From positions 8,301,394 through 8,365,393 of the forward strand of contig OY783193.1 in the NCBI GenBank assembly GCA_963678675.1: 64,000 nucleotides of DNA. Reading direction: 5' to 3'. Below the pieces are notes generated by a model that ran no database searches, was not told the DNA's origin, and worked only from the letters and a program-made list of their open reading frames with translations. Shown here piece by piece: positions 56,166-64,000 of this stretch. The position numbers and the translations under genes are program-made. Origin of the DNA: Xiphydria camelus. Its lineage: Eukaryota; Arthropoda; Insecta; Hymenoptera; Xiphydriidae. Each line of letters starts with the position of its first letter. Position 1 is the first letter of the stretch.

Positions 56166-59120
56166 TGTGTGTGGGTAGTATAATTCTACCACCCGCGTAA
56201 GGATATTGCTGGGTAACTATTGTGATTAGTATATGCATTTCAACTCGTAGCATACTCATATTCTATCCAAGTAAAAGGAAAAGGTACGTATTGGTAGAAT
56301 CTTGTATTTTTTAATATTTAGGAATAAGAGGTTAAAACGTCGTGACAGCCTTGATACAGCGACTTGTTTTGCTAAAGTTAGAAAAATTATACTTGTCGAT
56401 AGAGGAATGTATCACGAGGCACTGAGAATAATTGTATCGCTGCGTTTAGAAACAAGAATTTTTGAAAAATAAAAACTTTTTTTCGCAACAGAAGGATATA
56501 GATCCTTGCGTTTTACCAATCAGTTTAAAGACAATTTTATTAGTATCCATTTTTTTTAAGTATAGGTATTCTCTAAATCCGAATCACACTCGAAATGATT
56601 GACAATCAGCGAATAGCGATTGATAATCAGTTAAAATCGTATAGCTGTAATCTTTCACCGGTATTTTTAACCGACCGTCAGCCACTATTCGCCAATCGTC
56701 ATTCATTGTGTCCAATTTTCATTGAGAGCCTCGACCGAACGCAGCTTCCCGTCGCGGTGTAAACGCAGCTTCACGCGGGGTGGGGATGTCCGAAGCGTGG
56801 CGGAGCGTGCGCCGGAGCCGAGGAGCGGACGCCTCCGACGCCCCCGGGTGAAACGATTACCTTTCGTCCGAGCCACATCATCGGCATCTCCGCGGAGGCT
56901 CTCGGTGAACCCGCGCGGTCCCGAATGCCTAGAATTCCACGCTGCTATCAGAATTTTTTCCACGCTCCGACGATATTCTCAGAGTCGACCCGACGTGCCC
57001 GCCCGTCTGAGAGAACGCGCTTTTTACCTCGCCCTCGCGTCGCGTGCCGCCGGCGCTTTCCCGGTCCAAATGGACCGGGACAACCGTGAACCGGGGCAGC
57101 TGCGGCGCGCGGGTATCACCGCCGGATCCCGAGCTCGAGAACGTCCGCGCGGTTCATCTTCGTAATGTGTGATTCGCGCAGCGATCACCCATCGATCAAA
57201 GTCCGAGGGATCCATCCATAGGTCCGCGCCCGAACCACTACGGGCCCCGTCCGCGCGGAGGCTCGCCGCCGCAGCGGAGAGGAGTTAAAAAAAACCGGGT
57301 TCCTATTTGAATTTTTATGGGGCCTCGACGCCACTCGACGGCAGCGAAACCGCACCGCGTGACATATTTACGCGCGATTCTTCTGCCGTCTCGTGCGTCC
57401 GTGTCTGCAGTCTCTCCGTGGACTGTCTCTTAAATCCTCGCCTATATCGACTCGACGGTCGATAAGGTATTTCGAAGGAGGGAGAGAGAGAAAACGGCGC
57501 GGGTCTTAAAGTTTTATAGAGACTCTACCCTCTTCCCCCGGTTAAGAAATACTCGTATTATACATTCGTCCGTTATCCAATCGCTCGGACGACGTTCCCT
57601 ACGCACGGAGAATCGACGTAGATCGAGCTCTCTCTCTCTCTCTCTTTCTCTTGCGTGTTTCGCACGCCAGTATACGCCCGGCTTCTCCTCTCTCAAAATT
57701 CCCACATCGCGTTTCTTCTTCGACGTATCAGTCATCGTCCGCGATGACGGTTATTTGTCAGGAATGTGCGTCGGATTGCCCGGCGCGTTATATAGCCCCG
57801 GCAGCGGCGCGCGATTTGCAGTTCCCACGGACATCCAGAGCTGTTCTTCCCCCGATTGCAACCCCGTGAAATTTGCAAGAATCGTAACTGCGCGCGGGAA
57901 GAGAATACCACTCGGCGGATAGGAAATGGCAGTCAGTGGCATGTATCGGATAATTGTGATTGGCAATGGTTAAGCTTTTACGCGGCTTCACGCAGCAGTG
58001 AGCGTCTTGCAAACGGCGTAACTGCGATCGGTGGATTAGTTGTTGCCCTAACGCGGAAGGATGCAGCTGTGCTTATTTGCACGATCAGCGCCTGGGCTTT
58101 ACTCTCGGAAGAGAAAAATACGGGTAGCACACAGGATACTCTCGATTTCGCATCTCGGTGCCGGCGCTCGGCGCACCCCCCCACCCTTCCACTCTACCGC
58201 GAAGACAACTCCCCGCTTCTCCGCGCGCGATACGCTCGCGCGCGCGTGGTTCAGAACTTTCACGGCGCCCCGGGAGCTCCTCCTCGTCGCGGCCCGGTAC
58301 GGACGCTGGCTGCCTGTAAAACTCGATGTACTTTAAACGCCCAATTTGGCAGCCGTAAAAACAACATTTATTTATGGCTCGCCCGTGGACGAGAAAAAGC
58401 CGATGCTGAAAATTATGCTCGCTCGAAAAAGCGTATTACCGCTGACTTCGGCGTTTTTTACAGCTGTCGAGCACTGTAAGCCGGAAATTTTACGAGTGCC
58501 CGCGTGGAACGGCGAGTCGACGGCGCGACGAAGGAGGAGGAGGGCGATTCGAAGTCACCGAAACCGATTACGTGAACCGCCGCGGTCGTCGCTGCGAACG
58601 AACGGTGCGCGGCTACTCGGAGACTCTCCGCGCCGCGCGACCGCTCGCCCGTTACGACGCGACGGCGCGGCTCTCCGCAGAGCGACTCGTAGCTCCGGAG
58701 TATAAACAACCGCGTCGTGTATTTTCGAAAACACCGACGATCCGATCACGGAGTCGTTAACGTCGCGATTGCGAACGAGCCGAAACGCACCTGTGGACCG
58801 GGAGCGGGTACCGGTGCAGGTTGTAAATGACAAAAGAGAATTCCACGGTGACGACAGAAACTCCCTGGGAACGCGCGGGGAGTCGCCAAGGCTGTGCGGT
58901 ATATGCGGGCGACGGAGTGTCCCCGGTGCGTAATTACAGTGCGCACCGCGGCGGGCGCGTGTAATTATCGGGCGATCATAACTACAGATATCAATGAAAC
59001 ATCGCCGATACTGTGGATCGAGGATTTTTTCGCATCGAGAGAGAGAAGCCTGCGGCGCGCAGAATTATACCCAGATATACATTGTACGGAAAGTTTACGT
59101 AGTATTTTTTAGCTCGTAAA
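56166..59120. other. Long block, mostly GC-rich, no gene supported
   Basis: AT-rich to 56.7 kb, including a small inverted pair (CAATCAGCGAATAGCGATTG near 56605 with CTATTCGCCAATCG near 56684). It is then CpG-rich to 58.96 kb with a (CT)n run at 57628-57651. The 207-codon frame at 57856-58479 is the longest without an obvious repeat cause, but has no domain I know and overlaps antisense frames. Confidence 0.4.
57628..57651. repeat. (CT)n microsatellite
   Basis: About 24 bp, nearly pure CT. Confidence 0.9.
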
Positions 59121-59191
59121 CCCTGGAATGCTACCCGGGGTACACCTGCACTCCAGATTATGCATTATAAAATATGGGTAGCATTTCAGGG
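59121..59191. mobile_element. 71-bp hairpin with piggyBac-like ends
   Basis: CCCTGGAATGCTACCC is inverted at GGGTAGCATTTCAGGG. The right flank is TTAA (59192-59195); the left flank is TAAA. CCCT ends at a TTAA site are typical of piggyBac-type mini-elements (inference). Confidence 0.6.
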
Positions 59192-59208
59192 TTAAATGCA
59201 TTGAGATT

Positions 59209-59935
59209 GTGCGCTCTATGAGTCAGTTGAGTGTGCGCATATTTGTGCAATCAAATGATTTCAAACTAATGAAAATAAAATGCTAAACATTTATTCGATG
59301 TATGCACAATTTTTCGTAAATACGTTGCCACAATAAATACGGCGATATAATGTAAATTTAAGAATTTTTGAAGAACAATTATTCTTTTAAACTCGTGCGG
59401 CAAAATTAAGCATAGACTTTGGAACAATCAATTATTGCAGTTTGTCGTGACGAGCATGTAAGTCTATCTGGATAGTTACAGACACGGGGGAAGCGCGTGG
59501 TCATCGTGTGAAGAAGAGAGAGGTACCTACGATAATTTCTTCGAATTGCGCGGGCGCCCAGATGGACAAGTGTACGTAATTTACGTTAAATTGTACAACA
59601 GCTTTATATATATTGGCTCGTCAAATGCACCAAAATTATGCGTTTTATGGAGTCGTCATTAAAAAAGCATATTTATGACATTAAATCATTTCGAAATAAT
59701 TCAAAGTGATCCTAAACATGTACTCAATATAAGCACAATTTTTCGTAAATATCTTGCTCTAGCCAAAAATACAGCGAATAATTTGAATCACACTGTAATA
59801 TAAATTTAACAATTTATTTAAGCATAGTTATTCTTTCAAATAGGTAGGTACATGCGGTAAAAAAAACGTAAACTTCAGAACGATCAATTATTTTAGTTTG
59901 TATGAATGTCGTGACAATTATACAAGTCTATCTGA
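59209..59935 (+). repeat. Diverged direct duplication, two units of about 280 bp
   Basis: Unit 1 (about 59209-59479) and unit 2 (about 59632-59935) share GCACAATTTTTCGTAAATA, AATATAAATTTAA-type runs, GTTATTCTTT/TTATTCTTTTAAA, GATCAATTATT/AATCAATTATT, GTTTGT then TGTCGTGAC and AAGTCTATCTG, all in the same order. The spacing is about 430 bp. No gene seen in either unit. Confidence 0.7.
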
Positions 59936-60710
59936 GCGAGAAAAAGTCCTTTACCTTTTTCACACTCGCGAAACAACGCCCCCTCCTTTTTCACCGTATA
60001 CCACGCGCGCGCGCGCGTTATCGACGTCCGGGCGTTCGCCGGTTCTCCGCTGCTCCGTCAGTCTTCAGCCCCCTCGCTCCGAGACGTTCGACGGCCGCGG
60101 TTATTTTAATTGCGCAATATAATTAATAGCTGGAGCGCCTCGCAAAATCCAAAAACGGGCCGCGCCGGCAGCCGGCGGAAGCATGCGTGCCCGCGCACGC
60201 GCTCTCGCAAAACAGCGCGCGGCCTGGAATTTTACAAGCAACATTTTAGTGCCGGGCTCGCGTTTATACGATCATAATTATTACGGCAATTAGGCGCGCG
60301 GAAATTAATCGAGCCCTAAAGTTATGCACACGCGAAATCGTTAGGTATACACAGGCGCATGGATACGCGAGCGCGCGTTATGCGAGGAGGAGGGAGAAGA
60401 CGCGGCGAGGCACCCCCCGAGGCTTCCCCGCGAGGAGGCCCCCGTGGGAATCTTCAATTTGCCGGCGGCTTGTCTCGGGAAACGAACGATCGGGACCCGG
60501 GAATATCGCGTGACCGCTCGTGGGACGCTCGTTGGAATGTTGGTAGAAGGCGTATGCGCGCGGATAACAGCGATGCGATTACGCCGCGAAACGGGCGTTT
60601 CGACTTTTGACTAGAGGCGCGTCGAAATGCCGGCTGGATGTAGGTTTGGTACGAAATAGTGGAGGGTTTTTCTTCGGGGACGCGAATGATCGAAACCGAC
60701 GAGAATTACG
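59936..60710. other. GC-rich block, no gene supported
   Basis: (CG)n at 60004-60017. CpG-rich with short frames only. Confidence 0.4.
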
Positions 60711-60900
60711 CACGGAAAAAATAATTTATTACTATAATGTTATTTAAATTACTGTAACAAATATTTGAGTTAAAATAGTGGTAAGAGATCGATTTGTTAT
60801 GATAGCGAAAAAAAGAGAGAAAAACTGTAATTTTCATTGTAACCAAGGCAACCTCTGATAAATATTTTCATCTCAATAGTAAACTATTTTTTTCACCGTG
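60711..60900. mobile_element. Foldback MITE T, 190 bp
   Basis: CACGGAAAAAATAATTTATT is mirrored at the right end (AACTATTTTTTTCACCGTG). ATTACTATAATG and CAATAGTAAAC continue the arms. The flanks are CG and GC. Single copy. Confidence 0.6.
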
Positions 60901-61292
60901 GCAAGAAATGCTGCTGTAATAACTGATTTTCGATGTTGTTACCAACACAAAAAAATAATGTTTTCCATGTAGTGGTCCAGTCGAAGAAGGTGGGTTCCGA
61001 GAGTCAAAGAAAGAGAAGATCGTGGAAGGAGAGAAAATTCTTCGCGTAGAAAATACATCCTCGTGTTGTTAATATTCATTTATTCGTCTCAATAGAAACG
61101 TCGTTAAGTGTGCGTATAAATACTAATTAATTATAGTCATCCGGACGTCACTGTCGATCGCGACTGAATTTATATCAGGATCCGCAATCGGTAGCTTCTC
61201 GAATTCCCGGGAGGTAATCCATCTCCGCCCGCGCGTGTGGTTCCTGGCGAACCGCGAATGACGTGCATAGACGGACGAACGTATACCGTATG
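60901..61292. other. Single-copy sequence
   Basis: Nothing recognised. It ends with GTATACCGTAT next to B copy 4. Confidence 0.4.
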
Positions 61293-61493
61293 AGGCGAAA
61301 TTTACTCGTCAGGAAAGAAACTTCAATCGCTATTATCTCATTACCTATGAGCTTTCGGCTTATATTGGTATAATACTTTTTTGAAGATTACGCTTTTATC
61401 TACAATAAAGTCTTATATCGATGTAGGCCAAAAGTTCTTAAATAATGAGATAATAGCGATTGAAGTAACTTTTCTGGCGAGTAAGTTCAGCCA
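61293..61493. mobile_element. MITE family B (copy 4)
   Basis: It starts AGGCGAAATTTACTCGTCAG and ends CTGGCGAGTAAGTTCAGCC. The inside matches copy 1 (TATCTCATTACCTATGAGC, CTTTTTTGAAGATTACG, AAGTCTTATATCGATGTAGG). Confidence 0.85.
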
Positions 61494-61516
61494 CACACAG
61501 TATCAGGGTGCGTTTA

Positions 61517-61663
61517 TACCGTATGTCCCATAAGAAACGCAACAAGCGACATTTACCTTCGGCAATAGTTGCCGACGGTGCTTGAACCTTTTACACGTGC
61601 ATCGTCTGCAAATACTGACGAAGGTAAATGTCGCTTGTTGCGTTTCTTATGGGATATACGGTA
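61517..61663. mobile_element. MITE AG, 147 bp, almost identical 45-bp TIRs, TA-flanked
   Basis: The left arm TACCGTATGTCCCATAAG, AAACGCAACAAGCGACATTT, ACCTTCG is repeated inverted at the right with one mismatch in 45 bp. TA lies at 61515-61516 and 61664-61665. The loop is about 57 bp. No coding frame. Confidence 0.85.
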
Positions 61664-61665
61664 TA

Positions 61666-62892
61666 CTCGTCAGAATTTATCGGCCACCTTGCGGTGACCG
61701 ACAACGCGTTCAAGCTCTCTCGAAGACGCGTTGCCCAACGGACGTTACTGCGTAAACGCGCCTTTCTGCTGGTACCAGCACGTGCATACGCGCATAAACC
61801 GCGCGACGACGTACCTGCTTCTCGTTAGAGCGAATGGAAAAAAATCCGAGCCGAAATCAAGGCCGAGCACGATTCATTCGCCAATAATCGCCGCATGCAA
61901 GCGCACGGGTGCTTTTCATTATAGCCTCGCGCGCGGTGCACACCGGGACGCGCGCCGCGACTTTAACAGATGCTCGCGCGCGGCATGAGCTTAATTACCG
62001 CTAATTAGCAGGTCGGCGAGTCGAACGCTCGACCGATTTCCTTACCGCGGTTTTCTCCTCTTCTTTAAACCCGTGCGCGCCGCAAAAAGATCGGCAAGCA
62101 CGCACGCGCACGCCGAGAGCGCGCATGCGAACGCGAGAGCCCCATCGACAGCTCCCGCGGCATCCCCCTCCCCGGATTATCCTCCGCGGGAAAAGTCTCG
62201 ACGAGGAGGCAACCTATCAATCGACTCCGCAACGAACGATGCTCGTAAATCACGCGTAAGCCGATAATAAAGCGTGCGGCGCACCGTGGAAATTGAAACA
62301 ATGTACGGCGTAATTAACATGCGTCGTGAGAAGATCCCGTACAAGGATCGGGGGATGCCTCGTTGTGGCGCGAGCGGAACGCCCTTCGCCGTACCTCGTA
62401 CGCGAGTCTGCGCGTGTGGATCATCACCTAGTCTATGCCGCGGCGCGGCTGTAAATCATTTTATGGTATAAAATGAACTACGTGAAAGTCGAAGTACAAT
62501 TTAACTATCGGCCGGGAATTATGGAAATTTTTTAGAGCGTTATTAGACGCGTAAATTATCGTGTGTATCCGCTCGCTTGTGAAGAACGCACGTGTGCTCC
62601 CGTCTACGCGCGTATCGGTGTATCGAGTTCGAAGTTACCGATAGACACGTTGGTGCGGCTACCCGAGATAGGAAATATTCGATATTCCTCTTCCTTTCTC
62701 TGCGCGCTTCCACGCGCGGTCGATGGTTACAGCTCATTAACGCGTTCCCTTATGCAGCGGTAATTTCTGCTGGGAGAGATGTAGCCGGCGCGCGGCGTGG
62801 GTATCGTTGCCGTGCCTACGTCCTTTCATCGCGCGCATTACCTTCGCGATCGCTCCTCACCGCGCGCGCGCGGCTTTCAGAAGGAATTCACG
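61666..62892. other. GC-rich block, no gene supported
   Basis: CpG-rich with overlapping short frames (up to 109 codons). Nothing recognised. Confidence 0.4.
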
Positions 62893-63130
62893 CGTCGAGA
62901 AGAATAATTTGGTCAAGTTGACCAAAATCTTGGAGGCATTGATCAAATTCTTTAGCAAAATATGGATCTTTCAACTGTTTGGTTAAACTGACTGCTTTTT
63001 AATTGGAATGATTACACATTTGACTGGAAAAATTAAATACTTAGTTCAATCGACCAGTATTTTGATCAAAATAACTAAACGCGCTTAACTAAATGCATTT
63101 TGTCATTTCAACATAATCATTTTTCGTCCG
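62893..63130 (-). mobile_element. MITE family E (copy 5), ends degraded
   Basis: It carries AATAATTTGGTCAAGTTGAC, AAAATATGGATCTTTCAACT, TTAGTTCAATCGACCAGTAT and TAAATGCATTTTGTCATTTC. The TIR ends are eroded (GTCGAGAAGAATAATTT and CATTTTTCGTCCGG). Confidence 0.75.
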
Positions 63131-63132
63131 GA

Positions 63133-63346
63133 GACCAAAATCTTGCAGACTATGACCAAACTTTATTTAGCTAAATATGGATTCTTCATCTGTTTGATTA
63201 AACTTACCAGTTTTTGATCAGAACAATTATACATTTGGTTAGAACAACTAAATATTTGGTTCCATCGACCACTATTTTGATTATAATAACTAAACGCGCT
63301 TAATTAAATGCGTCCTGTCGTTTCAGCCTAATCATTTACCTCAGTG
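63133..63346 (-). mobile_element. MITE family E (copy 6), left-truncated
   Basis: It follows copy 5 in the same orientation: CCAAAATCTTGCAGACTATG, AAATATGGATTCTTCATCTG, TTTGGTTCCATCGACC, TTAAATGCGTCCTGTCG and ATTTACCTCAGTG at the right end, then CA. It could be a tandem duplication with copy 5. Confidence 0.75.
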
Positions 63347-63360
63347 CAATCAGAAAACTA

Positions 63361-63597
63361 CATTGAGAAAAATAATTAGGTTAAAATGACAATATGGATC
63401 TAGTTAACATGTTTAGTCATTCTAACTAAAATATAGGTGAGTTCAACCAAATATTTAGTTATTCTAACCAGATGTTTAATTATTCTAACTAAAAAGTGAT
63501 CTGTTTAAACAAATATATGGAGGATTCATATTTCACCGATTAGTTTGGTAATCGGCTCCAGGATTTTAGTTAGATTGACCACATTTTTTCCCCAGTG
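63361..63597 (+). mobile_element. MITE family E (copy 7), TA-flanked
   Basis: It starts CATTGAGAAAAATAATTAGG and ends CACATTTTTTCCCCAGTG, with TA at 63359-63360 and 63598-63599. Typical modular inside (TAGTTATTCTAACCAGA, TTTAATTATTCTAAC). Confidence 0.8.
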
Positions 63598-63599
63598 TA

Positions 63600-64000
63600 C
63601 GTTTCTTTGACCGTATCAGTCATATGGATATGCGCTCGCATCTTTCTCTCCCACTTAGCATCACTTTACATCCCATTTCCAGTTATGCGACGAGGAGTTC
63701 GACTATACGGAAAGATGCTGAAAGAGGGTGCGGAGAGCTGGAGTGAGAAAGAGAGGGGGAGGAGCATATAACACCATATGGCACTCGCAGGGGACGACGC
63801 GAGTCTTGAACTACCGTGTTACGTACACCTGTCCCATCCTCTTCGTCATCGTCCTCCTCCTCCTCCTCCTTTGCTTCCCCCACCTCCCCCTCGTCGCCGG
63901 CCGCGGTAAAAGGCGTCGAACGTAAATCTCCATTAGACGCTACGACGTCTGTGCACGCCGCGTAGCGCGTTCCTCCGATATCCTACGACCAAACGCTCGC
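63600..64000. other. Single-copy sequence with (CCT)n
   Basis: A (TCC)n run at 63851-63870. No gene recognised before the window edge. Confidence 0.4.
63851..63870. repeat. (TCC)n trinucleotide repeat
   Basis: About seven TCC units. Confidence 0.85.

Noticed and set aside
57856..58479. 207-codon plus-strand frame
   Set aside because: No recognisable domain, lies in stop-poor GC-rich DNA, overlapped by antisense and other-phase frames.
5435..63597. Repeated ~250-bp units as a CRISPR-like array
   Set aside because: The copies are dispersed, in both orientations and diverged, with TIRs and target duplications; they are transposons.

Overview
This window looks like nuclear DNA of an arthropod, most likely a hymenopteran insect and plausibly an ant. 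The grounds are indirect: GC-rich blocks with no visible CpG depletion alternate with AT-rich blocks, (CG)n and (GA)n microsatellites are common, and there is a dense load of short non-autonomous DNA transposons. There is no operon structure, no run of long ORFs and no recognisable rRNA, tRNA or known microRNA. I cannot name the species.

I found no protein-coding gene that I can support. The longest open frames (about 160-300 codons) all lie in GC-rich DNA where stop codons are rare, or they read through microsatellites or tandem repeats. They are overlapped by equally long frames on other strands and resemble no family I know. The window therefore reads as intergenic DNA or the inside of a very long intron. 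The GC-rich single-copy blocks (about 3.0-4.4, 9.1-10.8, 12.1-13.6, 25.0-26.7, 35.2-35.7, 37.0-37.5, 39.8-40.6, 48.4-48.9, 50.6-51.2, 53.7-54.6, 56.7-59.0 and 60.0-62.9 kb) are where cis-regulatory DNA or an unannotated exon would most likely sit.

What can be annotated is the repeat landscape. I give working names (A, B, C and so on) to about thirty families, recognised by terminal inverted repeats (TIRs), by recurrence within the window, or both. Many AT-rich foldback elements share an end resembling CACTGAGAAAAA and are bordered by a duplicated dinucleotide, mostly TA. They cluster and nest at 5.4-6.0, 33.5-34.1, 37.5-38.2, 39.2-41.5, 51.8-53.7, 54.8-56.2 and 62.9-63.6 kb. Larger or different elements are a 2.06 kb TTAA-flanked element with long TIRs (7.05-9.11 kb), a 0.8 kb TIR element (0.3-1.1 kb), a CAGGGTGTC-ended element with a 6-bp target duplication (14.77-15.17 kb) inside another TIR element, and a three-copy repeat without TIRs (family U). 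Non-mobile repeats include a three-unit GC-rich tandem array (28.8-29.5 kb), a diverged direct duplication (59.2/59.6 kb) and long homopolymer runs.

The observations most worth following up are five. (1) The TIR arms of element V differ at 13 of their first 52 positions, and every difference has the same polarity, so a minus-strand RNA hairpin would stay fully paired through G-U wobbles. (2) Two copies of one host element carry two different inserts at the same TA. (3) The duplicated dinucleotides of the CACTGAG-type elements include TA, TG/CA and CG, all pyrimidine-purine steps. (4) Stacked insertions (A>B>R; B>C and D; E>F; O>N) give a relative insertion chronology. (5) There is a 263-bp almost perfect palindrome at 50.3-50.5 kb.
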